Positions 49,230 to 57,070 of a stretch of 64,000 nucleotides of DNA are shown one piece after another. The DNA comes from Porticoccus hydrocarbonoclasticus MCTG13d (GTDB taxonomy: Bacteria; Pseudomonadota; Gammaproteobacteria; Pseudomonadales; Porticoccaceae): contig NZ_JQMM01000001.1 of assembly GCF_000744735.1 (NCBI RefSeq), forward strand, positions 992,001 through 1,056,000, read 5' to 3'. The notes under the pieces were generated by a model, which worked only from the letters and a program-made list of their open reading frames with translations, was not told the DNA's origin and ran no database searches. A program made the translations under genes and the position numbers. The first letter of the stretch is position 1; each line of letters starts with the position of its first letter.

Positions 49230-50342
49230 ATGACTAGAAAATATCACCCGGATAATGAGCGGATGAAGCGTAAGTATTTCATCTTTTTGAAAGAGGCGAA
49301 GCGTCAGGATGACTCATCGGTTGATGCCGTTGCCAAGGCGATAAGTCGTTTTGAAGCCTATACCAAGTGGCGTGATTTTAAGGCGTTTCACTTTGAGCAG
49401 GCGGTTGGATTCAAGGCGCACTTAAACAAGTATCGGAATGAACAGACGGGTTCCAGCTTGAGCAAGGCAACCATGAATTCCGCGTTACGCAGCTTGAAGA
49501 CCTTTTTTCAATGGCTGGCAATGCAGGCGGGGTATAAGTCCCGTATCAATTACACCGACACGGAGTATTTCAATCTGTCAGATAAGGATACAAGGGTTGC
49601 CACGGCAAAACGGAATCGGCCTGTACCAACGCTTGAACAGATTCAGCGGGTAATTGCAGTCATGCCTTCTAATACCGTGCTGGAAAAGCGCAGCAGGGCT
49701 TTGGTGGCCTTTACGCTGTTGACGGGTGCCAGGGATAGCGCCATTGCTTCATTTAAGCTGAAGCATGTGGATTTGGCTGCCGGGAGCGTTTTTCAGGATG
49801 CTCGGGAGGTTAACACCAAGGCCAGCAAGACCTTCACTACGTACTTTTTCCCGGTTGGTGACGATATTCGGCAGATTGTGGAAGATTGGGTTCACTACCT
49901 GAAAAATGAGCTGTTATTCGGTAACGATGACCCGTTATTTCCTAAAACCGAGGTAAAGCCAGGTGCACGGCGTGTCTTTGAGTCGGTTGGTGTTCTGAAA
50001 GAGCACTGGAGCAATGCCACCCCCATTCGAAAGGTGTTTAAGGAAGCATTCGAGCAAGCGGGACTGCCTTATTTCAATCCCCACAGCTTTCGCAAGACCT
50101 TGGTGCAGTTAGGTGAAAAAACCTGCCGTGGCCCTGAAGAGTTCAAGGCGTGGAGTCAGAATCTTGGCCATGATGGTGTGCTGACGACGTTCTATAGTTA
50201 TGGCGAAGTGCAGCAATCCCGGCAGTATGAAATATTAAAGGCGCTACGGGAGCCGCGTGCTGATGTTCAGTCTAGTCAGGTTGATGAAATTGCCAGGGCT
50301 GTGGCACGCGAAATGAGAGCGCATTCTCTCGCCGAGCTATAG
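49230..50342 (+). CDS. Tyrosine recombinase (second integrase of the island)
   Basis: A 370-residue phage-integrase-family protein. The SAM-like core-binding domain (about 25-110) precedes a catalytic domain with an intact set: Arg in TGARDSAI, Lys near NTKASKTF, HSFR in NPHSFRKTL, His in LGHDGVLTTF and the nucleophile Tyr in FYSYGEV. It differs from the CP4-57-type integrase at 51515 by lacking its N-terminal arm domain. ATG 49230 follows GGAGG. It is likely mobile-element machinery of a module with its own regulators. Confidence 0.88.
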   Translation: MTRKYHPDNERMKRKYFIFLKEAKRQDDSSVDAVAKAISRFEAYTKWRDFKAFHFEQAVGFKAHLNKYRNEQTGSSLSKATMNSALRSLKTFFQWLAMQAGYKSRINYTDTEYFNLSDKDTRVATAKRNRPVPTLEQIQRVIAVMPSNTVLEKRSRALVAFTLLTGARDSAIASFKLKHVDLAAGSVFQDAREVNTKASKTFTTYFFPVGDDIRQIVEDWVHYLKNELLFGNDDPLFPKTEVKPGARRVFESVGVLKEHWSNATPIRKVFKEAFEQAGLPYFNPHSFRKTLVQLGEKTCRGPEEFKAWSQNLGHDGVLTTFYSYGEVQQSRQYEILKALREPRADVQSSQVDEIARAVAREMRAHSLAEL

Positions 50343-50375
50343 TGCTGGGAGGCTGTAAAAAAGAGGAGGGATTCA

Positions 50376-50621
50376 TTGAAAAAGCCAGCAAGGAAAAATA
50401 AGGATAAATTGCCTCCAGCGCCGGAGTTGGCTCCGGAACTGGCTGAGTCACCACCGATTAGTGATGTGTATTTTGCGGAAGAGCATATGCATGAGGTGCT
50501 GACCGAGTATTACGGCAAGGAAGAGACTGATAGGGTGAGAAAGCGTATTTATGGGGATAGCAAAAAGCCATGTTCGCAAACTCACATTATTTCCCCTCTC
50601 ATTTGCTCAATAACTATCTGA
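50376..50621 (+). CDS. Small protein coupled to recombinase and CoiA-like genes
   Basis: An 81-residue, lysine/proline-rich protein with a TTG start preceded by the very strong ribosome site GAGGAGGG. Its stop codon overlaps the next gene's ATG (TGATG). Both features support translation. No family is recognised. Confidence 0.6.
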   Translation: MKKPARKNKDKLPPAPELAPELAESPPISDVYFAEEHMHEVLTEYYGKEETDRVRKRIYGDSKKPCSQTHIISPLICSITI

Positions 50622-51418
50622 TGAATGAAGTCGCTCTACCATACGGACTCAAAAACAATGAGCTGGTGCACATCTCTGAGGTAGAAGCAGGGTTGGGATG
50701 TGATTGTTTTTGTCCATGTTGCCAGTCCAGGCTTGTTGCAAGGAAAGGCAACGAGAAGAGACATCACTTTGCGCATTATTCGAATGAAGCATGCTCTGGA
50801 GGGCTTGAAACGGCTGCTCATCTATTGGCCAAGGATATCTTGAGTAAGGCAGCATACATAGCGCTACCTCCGGTAGAACTATACTTTGAGACTGGTCGGA
50901 GGTTGTTGCGTTTATCTGACGCTAGAAAATATAAGATCGACCGCGTGAGGGTGGAGAGTAGCATCGAAAATATAAGGCCTGACCTTATTCTTACGATTGG
51001 TGGGCGTGATCTGATTGTTGAAGTGTTTGTAACTCATAAGGTGGATGATGAGAAAGTCAGTCGCATTAAACGACTGGGGGTGTCTGCTATCGAAATAGAT
51101 TTGAGCCACTCTATTTGGGATGGAACCAGAGAAGATATGTCCTCCTTAGTCGTAGATGAATGGTTTTTTAAGAACTGGATTTTTAATGCTCGAGCTGTTC
51201 AGGAGTTCGATCGGTTGATGGGTCTAGCTCTCAAGAAACCCACTATAGTTCGAGGGTTTTCAACGCATGTGGACTTGTGTCCTCTAAAAAAAAGAACATA
51301 CAAAGGGAGGCCTTATGCGAGCTTTAATGATGACTGTGTAGGCTGCGAGTATCTTTTAGAGGGTATGACTGAAAGAGGCTATATATGCTGTATCGGCCAT
51401 TTGCCGGATGAGATTTAA
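50621..51418 (+). CDS. CoiA-like nuclease family protein
   Basis: A 265-residue protein. The N-terminal zinc-finger-like part CDCFCPCCQSRLVARKG is followed by RHHFAHYSNEAC, typical of competence protein CoiA and related proteins. The nuclease core has RPDLILTIGGRDLIVEVFVTH, a PD-(D/E)xK-type active site (D, E-V). A C-terminal Cys cluster (CPLKKR, CVGCEYL, YICCIGH) may bind metal. Its role in the island (DNA processing or defence) is inferred only from fold. The start is coupled to the preceding small gene. Confidence 0.78.
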   Translation: MNEVALPYGLKNNELVHISEVEAGLGCDCFCPCCQSRLVARKGNEKRHHFAHYSNEACSGGLETAAHLLAKDILSKAAYIALPPVELYFETGRRLLRLSDARKYKIDRVRVESSIENIRPDLILTIGGRDLIVEVFVTHKVDDEKVSRIKRLGVSAIEIDLSHSIWDGTREDMSSLVVDEWFFKNWIFNARAVQEFDRLMGLALKKPTIVRGFSTHVDLCPLKKRTYKGRPYASFNDDCVGCEYLLEGMTERGYICCIGHLPDEI

Positions 51419-51514
51419 GTATTTCTTGATAGGAATAATCACGTCTGAGTGTCTTGTATACGCGAGCTTGGCGCATCTCAGTCCAGAGGTGCTAGATCAA
51501 GGTCGGTGCTGAAA

Positions 51515-52759
51515 TTACCCATTGACGACGGAGAGGGCTGCTGTACCGGTGAGGCTCATATTTCCGGTGGCGGCCTTTTCGATATGTTCGCTCCACCAAG
51601 TCATGACGGGAATACGACGTTCAATGTATTGGGCGCGGTTATAGGCGTTTCGCACTTCATTTTTTCCGGTATGGGCCAGTGCTGCTTCAATGACTTCTGG
51701 GTCAAAGCCCTGTTCATTGAGCGTGGTGCTGGCTAAAGCTCTCATGCCATGTGCTACCAGTTGCTTGTCGAAGCCCATGCGCTTTAGCGCCATATTAGCG
51801 GTTTGCGGGTGTGTGTGGGTTCGGAGATTTCTGTCAGAGGGGAATACAAACTCACTGCAGCCACTGATGGGTTTCATCAATTCCAGTAAGCCGACGGTTT
51901 GCCGCGTCAACGGGACAGTGTGAGCTTTCTTCTTTTTCATTCGTTCAGCAGGGATATGCCAAAGCTGGTTCTCCAGGTCAATTTCATCCCAGCGAGTACC
52001 GGCAGCTTCGCCAGGGCGCATCATCGTATGTAGTTGCCATTCGATCAAACAGCGAGTGGTTAGTTTGATGCTGGCCAAGGATAGGGCCTTCATCAATTCT
52101 GGGAGCTGGCTGGGGGCGAGTGTGGGCTGGTGTTGTTTGTCAGGTGTTTGAAAGGCTTTGCTAATACCGGAAAGGGGATTGTTTGGGATCACACCCGTGT
52201 TGACTGCAAAGGTCATTATTTCATTCAGGCGTTGGCAGAGCCGTTTAACTGTTTCAAGGCTGCCTTTGGCTGCAATGGGCTTGATGGTGGCAATGGCTTT
52301 GACGGCAGTTACCTTGTGAATCGGCATTTTTCCCAATGTAGGGAAGATATGCAGCTCCAGTGAACGCCAGGAGTCATTGGCGTGCTCGGGGGTGACGGTG
52401 GTTTTTTTGATCTCCAGCCAGTCACTCGCAATTTTCATCAACGTATTGTTGTGGGCCTCTTCATTGGCTTTGGCCAGTTCATCCCGGTGTTCTTTGGGGT
52501 CAATGTCCTTTGCCAGTAGCTTTCTGGCCTCTTCTCGTTTGGCGCGTGCGCCCGCTAATGACAGTGTAGGGTATGCCCCAAGGCTGAGACTGGTACGAAC
52601 CTTGGTGAAGGGTCGGTGGTAATCCAGCAGCCAAATTTTGGAGCCGTTGGGCTTTACGCGAAGCTGTAAGCCACCCCCATCGGAAAGAGAGTAAACCTTG
52701 GCCTTAGGCTTTGCCTGACTGACTTCGGTATTGGTGAGGGGCTTGGTTGTACGGGCCAT
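51515..52759 (-). CDS. Tyrosine integrase, CP4-57/P4 type
   Basis: A 414-residue integrase with the N-terminal DUF4102 arm domain (LTNTEVSQAKPKAKVYSLSD ... LSLGAYPTLSLAGARAKREE), core-binding domain, and catalytic Arg (MMRPGEAAGTRW), Lys (KKKKAHTVPL), HGMR, His (ALAHTGKNEVRNAY) and Tyr. Everything needed for activity is intact. It starts 167 bp from the 3' end of ssrA, the attachment site known for CP4-57, so it is the probable integrase of the 14-kb island. Its start codon lies in an inverted 13-mer. Confidence 0.95.
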   Translation of the reverse strand: MARTTKPLTNTEVSQAKPKAKVYSLSDGGGLQLRVKPNGSKIWLLDYHRPFTKVRTSLSLGAYPTLSLAGARAKREEARKLLAKDIDPKEHRDELAKANEEAHNNTLMKIASDWLEIKKTTVTPEHANDSWRSLELHIFPTLGKMPIHKVTAVKAIATIKPIAAKGSLETVKRLCQRLNEIMTFAVNTGVIPNNPLSGISKAFQTPDKQHQPTLAPSQLPELMKALSLASIKLTTRCLIEWQLHTMMRPGEAAGTRWDEIDLENQLWHIPAERMKKKKAHTVPLTRQTVGLLELMKPISGCSEFVFPSDRNLRTHTHPQTANMALKRMGFDKQLVAHGMRALASTTLNEQGFDPEVIEAALAHTGKNEVRNAYNRAQYIERRIPVMTWWSEHIEKAATGNMSLTGTAALSVVNG

Positions 52760-52816
52760 TTTAGTAGTACCGCTTTGGTTGATAAATTGATGGTACTACA
52801 ATGGGTACTACTAAAA
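52759..52816. repeat. Inverted and direct 13-mers at the integrase end of the island
   Basis: TTTTAGTAGTACC at 52759-52771 is the exact inverse of GGTACTACTAAAA at 52804-52816; a partial GGTACTACA lies at 52792-52800. A further exact copy is at 38873-38885 at the far end. Likely integrase/excisionase arm sites that may also autoregulate the integrase promoter. Confidence 0.7.
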
Positions 52817-52856
52817 AAGCTGGATTAGATAGGGTTTGTTAGGATGCTATAGGCGT

Positions 52857-52893
52857 AAAAAAACCCGTAATTCGTTAAAATTACAGGCTTTTT
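52857..52893 (-). terminator. Terminator of ssrA
   Basis: On the minus strand CCTGTAATT pairs with AATTACGGG around TTAACG and is followed by a run of seven T. It lies 33 bp after the tmRNA 3' end. Confidence 0.85.
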
Positions 52894-52925
52894 CGGTCTT
52901 CTTGGTAAGGTATAAAACCTTGAAT

Positions 52926-53303
52926 TGGTGGAGGCGGCGGGAATTGAACCCGCGTCCGTCAGTCCTCTGCCGAGAGATCTACATGCTTAGTGCAGTCTAT
53001 TAAATTTAGCGGGTTGCAACCCGACAGACAGGGCGCGCAAACCGCGATTCCGGTGAGTTTTTAACGAATCCACCCCGGACGAGCTTCATCGCGATCATGT
53101 GAGATATGACACCTGATAGCCCCGAAAGGCTCCGGACGCACAAGCACGGCTCCGGTCAGATGGCACCCTACCGGGTATTAAGCGGCGAGTGCGTAGTTGT
53201 CGTCGTTGGCAACTATAATTTGCGACTTTGGATTTACGAGATTGGTCGCCATCTCGGCATGCACCCAGGGTTTTGTAACCGGCGTCGAATCCAAATCGCC
53301 CCC
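52926..53303 (-). ncRNA. ssrA: Transfer-messenger RNA (tmRNA)
   Basis: A 378-nt tmRNA. The 5' end GGGGGCG pairs with the 3' CGCCTCC before the encoded ACCA, forming the tRNA-like acceptor. The T-arm GGGTTCAATTCCC is intact. The reading frame on the minus strand at 53210-53178 encodes the tag ANDDNYALAA and a stop. It rescues stalled ribosomes with SmpB, encoded next. Its 3' end is the attachment site of the neighbouring island. Confidence 0.97.
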
Positions 53304-53421
53304 TGAAACTGCTTTGAGTGTTTCTGTTAAAAAACATTGTCTCAATGGAGATCTTACCACAGAGACCATTGGTTCATTAGACTTATTCTGTGGATGAAGT
53401 TCACTGACAGGGCGTTAATGA

Positions 53422-53901
53422 TCACCGGGCGCGGCGGACCAGGCGTTGTTTCTGTCGTGCCCAATCACGATTTTTTTCAGTTTCGCGTTTATCGTGTTCT
53501 TTTTTGCCCTTGGCGAGAGCGATTTCACACTTCACCAGGTGGTTTTTCCAATACAGTGCGGTGGCTACACAGGTGTAGCCTTTCTGATTGACACCGTTGA
53601 ACAATTTACCGAGTTCACGCTGATTGAGCAGCAACTTGCGGGTGCGGCCGGGGTCGGTGACGTAGTGGGTGGACACGGTGCCCAATGGGGTGATGTGTGA
53701 ACCAATCAGATAAGCCTCACCGTCTTTCAGTAATACATAGCTGTCAGTGAGCTGGGCTTTGCCGGCGCGCAGGCTTTTTACTTCCCAGCCCTGCAGAACG
53801 AGACCCGCTTCGAATTTTTCCTCGAGCTGGTATTCGTGACGGGCCCGCTTGTTGAGTGCAATGGTGGGGTTTTTTTGAGGGTGTTGGGATTTGTTAGCCA
53901 T
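53422..53901 (-). CDS. smpB: SsrA-binding protein SmpB
   Basis: A 159-residue protein with the SmpB core: [39 protein letters not shown] and a basic C-terminal tail ([20 protein letters not shown]) that enters the ribosome's mRNA channel. It delivers tmRNA to stalled ribosomes. It sits just upstream of ssrA on the same strand, the normal arrangement. Confidence 0.97.
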   Translation of the reverse strand: MANKSQHPQKNPTIALNKRARHEYQLEEKFEAGLVLQGWEVKSLRAGKAQLTDSYVLLKDGEAYLIGSHITPLGTVSTHYVTDPGRTRKLLLNQRELGKLFNGVNQKGYTCVATALYWKNHLVKCEIALAKGKKEHDKRETEKNRDWARQKQRLVRRAR

Positions 53902-54027
53902 GGGTCGGCATTATAAGGATTGCGCTGGGGTGCGCCTATGGTTTTGTGGCGTTATGCGTGATTGCCTTGGTTTTGTATATCTTGGATTGCCGGTACAATC
54001 CGGTCAGTTTTGACAAGGAAATCGCCG

Positions 54028-55437
54028 ATGGCGGAACAACAGCAGCAATCCCCTGCAGAGGTTGATGGGTCTGGATCAGTTCCCGGGGGACACCCTGTCT
54101 GGTCCAGCCGCTGGACCTTTGTGCTGGCGGCAACCGGTTCGGCGGTGGGTCTGGGGAATATCTGGAAGTTTCCCTATATTGCCGGTGAAAATGGCGGCGG
54201 CGCTTTTGTGCTGGTGTATCTGCTGTGTATTTTACTGGTAGGAATTCCCGTCATGGTGGCGGAGGTCATGCTGGGTCGGCGTGGTCGGCAGAGTCCGATC
54301 AATACGATGCGCCGCCTGACCACAGAGGCGGGCCTGGAGCGACACTGGCATGCGATAGGCTGGTTGGGTGTCATAGCCGGATTGATGATTCTTTCCTATT
54401 ACGCGGTAATTGCCGGGTGGGCGCTCAATTACATTGGGAAGATGGCCAGCGGTGCATTCCAGGGCGCCAGTGCCGACCAGGTTGCCATTATTTTTGCAGA
54501 CCTGTTGTCCGACCCGAAAGCACTGATTCTGTGGCAGACAGTCTTCATGATTCTGACCCTGTTAGTGGTTATTGGCGGGGTAACCCGCGGGCTTGGTGTT
54601 GCGGTAAGGATATTGATGCCGGTGCTGTTTGTACTGCTGCTGATCCTGCTGGTGTTTGGCATTCAGCGAGGGGATTTTGCCCAGGCTGTGAATTTTCTGT
54701 TCAGTTTCAACTATGAGGCATTGACCTGGGCGGGGGTTCTGGAGGCCATGGGGCATGCGTTTTTTACCCTCAGTCTGGGGATGGGTGCCATTATGGCCTA
54801 TGGTGCCTACATGCCTGAGCATGCCCGGATTGGCCGCACCGTGCTTGCCGTCGGTTTTCTGGATACGGTGGTGGCGCTGGTTGCCGGGCTGGCCATATTC
54901 CCCATTGTGTTTGCAAATCCGTCGATTGCACCCGGGGCGGGTCCGGGGTTGCTGTTTGTCAGCCTGCCAATCGCATTTGGCAATATGACGGGAGGATTAT
55001 TATTTGGCAGCCTGTTCTTTGTGCTGGTGACTTTGGCCGCCTGGAGCTCGGCGATCTCGCTGATCGAACCCGCCGTTGCCTATCTCATCGAATCGAAAAA
55101 ATTTACCCGTATTACCGCGAATCTGCTGCTCGGTGGTATTGCCTGGATTGTTGGGCTGGGGAGTGTTTTATCCTTTAATATCTGGGCAGAAAAGCAGGTT
55201 GCGGGGTTTAATTTCTTTGAGTTTATGGATTTTCTGACCTCCAGTGTCATGTTGCCGCTCACCGGTCTATTTATCGCTTTGTTTGCGGGCTGGTTGATGA
55301 GACCGGAAACCGTGCGGAGTGAGCTCGCGGATGAGTCGGGTCGGGTCTTCGCGAGCTGGTACTGGATATTGCGATATGTTTCGCCAATAGCCGTGGGGAT
55401 CATTTTTGTGATGGGCCTCTACAAGACATTTTCCTGA
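54028..55437 (+). CDS. Sodium-dependent transporter, NSS/SNF family
   Basis: About 469 residues and around twelve membrane helices. TM1 signature GSAVGLGNIWKFPYIAGENG identifies the LeuT-fold neurotransmitter:sodium symporter family. Substrate unknown, likely an amino acid. The ATG at 54028 follows AAGGAA; the longer frame from 53962 is not supported. The gene stands between smpB and ratA, which are adjacent in E. coli, and its stop overlaps the ratA start (TGATG). Confidence 0.92.
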   Translation: MAEQQQQSPAEVDGSGSVPGGHPVWSSRWTFVLAATGSAVGLGNIWKFPYIAGENGGGAFVLVYLLCILLVGIPVMVAEVMLGRRGRQSPINTMRRLTTEAGLERHWHAIGWLGVIAGLMILSYYAVIAGWALNYIGKMASGAFQGASADQVAIIFADLLSDPKALILWQTVFMILTLLVVIGGVTRGLGVAVRILMPVLFVLLLILLVFGIQRGDFAQAVNFLFSFNYEALTWAGVLEAMGHAFFTLSLGMGAIMAYGAYMPEHARIGRTVLAVGFLDTVVALVAGLAIFPIVFANPSIAPGAGPGLLFVSLPIAFGNMTGGLLFGSLFFVLVTLAAWSSAISLIEPAVAYLIESKKFTRITANLLLGGIAWIVGLGSVLSFNIWAEKQVAGFNFFEFMDFLTSSVMLPLTGLFIALFAGWLMRPETVRSELADESGRVFASWYWILRYVSPIAVGIIFVMGLYKTFS

Positions 55438-55874
55438 TGCTGACAACCATAAAACGCAGTGCGCTGGTGATGTTCTCCGCTGAGCAAATGTATGATCTGG
55501 TCAATGATGTGAACAGTTACCCACGCTATATGGAGGGCTGTGTCGGAGCCGATATATTAGAGCTGTCGGAGGACGGTATGGTGGCCAGACTAGACTTGAA
55601 AAAAGGGGGCATCGGTTACAGTTTTACCACTCGAAATACTCTGAAAAAACCCGAGCAGATTACCATGAGCCTTGAGCAGGGGCCTTTTAAAAAGTTGTCC
55701 GGTGAGTGGCACTTCAAACCATTGACGGCAAATGCCTGCAAAGTGATGCTCGACCTGGAATTTGAATTTAATAGTCTGTCGGTAGGACTTGCCTCCACCA
55801 GCCTGTTTACCTCTGTGGCGAACAATCTGGTAGATTCGTTGGCAAGGCGTGCTCAGGAGGTCTACGGTCCGTGA
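55437..55874 (+). CDS. ratA: RatA-family START-domain protein
   Basis: A 145-residue COQ10/START-like protein: KRSALVMFSAEQMYDLVNDV at the start, YPRYMEGCVGADIL, and a C-terminal helix (LFTSVANNLVDSLARRAQEV). In E. coli RatA was described as a toxin blocking ribosome subunit joining; relatives bind ubiquinone for respiration, and the latter role is as likely. It is coupled to the upstream transporter and overlaps rnfH by 4 bp. Confidence 0.92.
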   Translation: MLTTIKRSALVMFSAEQMYDLVNDVNSYPRYMEGCVGADILELSEDGMVARLDLKKGGIGYSFTTRNTLKKPEQITMSLEQGPFKKLSGEWHFKPLTANACKVMLDLEFEFNSLSVGLASTSLFTSVANNLVDSLARRAQEVYGP

Positions 55875-56191
55875 AAGATATTGAGTTGATTACCGTGGAG
55901 GTGGCCTATGCGTTGCCTCATCGTCAGCAACTGCTGGCGCTTAAGGTTGCACCCGGAACCACTGCGTATGAGGCGGTTCGACAGTCCGGAATTGTGCAGC
56001 AGTTCCCCGAGATTGATCTGGAAAATGTAAAAATGGGCATCTTTGGGCAGGCCCTGGGCACCAAAGGCCTCAATCCGCCAAAGACCTATGTGTTGGAAGC
56101 GGGTGATCGGGTGGAAATTTATCGGCCTCTGACCGTGGATCCCAAAGAGATTCGCAAACGGCGTGCGGCGAAGGCCGGGCAGAGTAATTGA
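55871..56191 (+). CDS. rnfH: RnfH-family ubiquitin-fold protein
   Basis: A 106-residue beta-grasp protein: LITVEVAYALPHRQQLLALK, GTTAYEAVRQSGI and GDRVEIYRPLTVDPKEIRKR, the last being the family signature. The GTG start overlaps the ratA stop. Function is unsettled; the ratA-rnfH pair is strongly conserved. It converges on bamE with no spacer. Confidence 0.93.
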   Translation: MKDIELITVEVAYALPHRQQLLALKVAPGTTAYEAVRQSGIVQQFPEIDLENVKMGIFGQALGTKGLNPPKTYVLEAGDRVEIYRPLTVDPKEIRKRRAAKAGQSN

Positions 56192-56575
56192 TCACTCGGT
56201 GCTTTCTATATTCACCGTAGTGGGAATAAAGTCACCTCTGAATCCCACCAGTTGGTCGTTTTCAAAGAAAATCGCCATCCGCTCCCTGACTTCTTCACCG
56301 TTACTGGGCGACAGGCTGTAATAATAGTCCCAGCGGTCTTCATTGAAGGTATCTGAAACCAGGGGTGTCCCCATCACAAAACGCACCTGGGACTTGGTCA
56401 TGCCCGGACGAAGCTGGTCAATCATGTCCTGGGTGATAACATTTCCCTGTTGGATATCGAATTTATGCACATTGGGTAGTTTGGGCATACTGAAATCCGG
56501 CATTGAGACACCTGAGCACCCGGCGAGTAACGCGGTCACTGCCAGATAGCAGGTAATTCTTGCAGTAAAATGCAT
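56192..56575 (-). CDS. bamE: Outer-membrane assembly lipoprotein BamE
   Basis: A 127-residue lipoprotein. The signal ends LLAGC, and the SmpA/OmlA domain has [20 protein letters not shown] then [20 protein letters not shown]. It stabilises the BAM complex that inserts beta-barrel proteins. The start at 56575 gives a proper lipobox; upstream extension is unsupported. It diverges from fur, a layout common in this class. Confidence 0.95.
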   Translation of the reverse strand: MHFTARITCYLAVTALLAGCSGVSMPDFSMPKLPNVHKFDIQQGNVITQDMIDQLRPGMTKSQVRFVMGTPLVSDTFNEDRWDYYYSLSPSNGEEVRERMAIFFENDQLVGFRGDFIPTTVNIESTE

Positions 56576-56648
56576 TGGGGGTTCCAGAGTTTTCAGTGAA
56601 CGGCGATAATACAGAATCAATTGAGTGTATTAAAGAGGCGGTAGCAGA

Positions 56649-57059
56649 ATGAAGGATGAAAACCGGGACTTACGGAAGGCGGGGCTCAAGGTCACCGTAC
56701 CCCGTCTGAAGATCCTGCAGATTCTTGAGGAAATCAATGAAAGTCATATGAGTGCCGAGGATGTGTACCGCAAATTACTCGAAGCCGGTGACGATGTCAG
56801 TATTGCCACGGTATATCGGGTGTTGACTCAGTTCGAGAGTGCCGGCCTGATTACACGCCATAATTTTGACAGCGGTCCGGCAGTTTATGAAATTGATCGG
56901 GGTATTCATCACGATCATATGGTGAATGTAGATAGTGGCGATGTGATTGAATTTCAAAGCAGTGAAATTGAAGCGTTGCAGAAAGCGATCGCTACCAAGC
57001 ATGGGTTCGATCTGGTGGGCCACAATCTGGTGCTCTACGTCAAAGAGGCTAAAAGATAA
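56649..57059 (+). CDS. fur: Ferric uptake regulator
   Basis: A 136-residue Fur: winged HTH (VTVPRLKILQILEE ... VYRKLLEAGDDVSIATVYRV) and a metal-binding domain with HHDHMVNVDSGDVIEF. The CxxC of E. coli Fur is absent, as in several gammaproteobacterial Furs. With Fe2+ it represses iron genes; the box at 22732-22756 in the heme locus is a likely target. It diverges from bamE. Confidence 0.96.
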   Translation: MKDENRDLRKAGLKVTVPRLKILQILEEINESHMSAEDVYRKLLEAGDDVSIATVYRVLTQFESAGLITRHNFDSGPAVYEIDRGIHHDHMVNVDSGDVIEFQSSEIEALQKAIATKHGFDLVGHNLVLYVKEAKR

Positions 57060-57070
57060 TTGAGGGTTGA

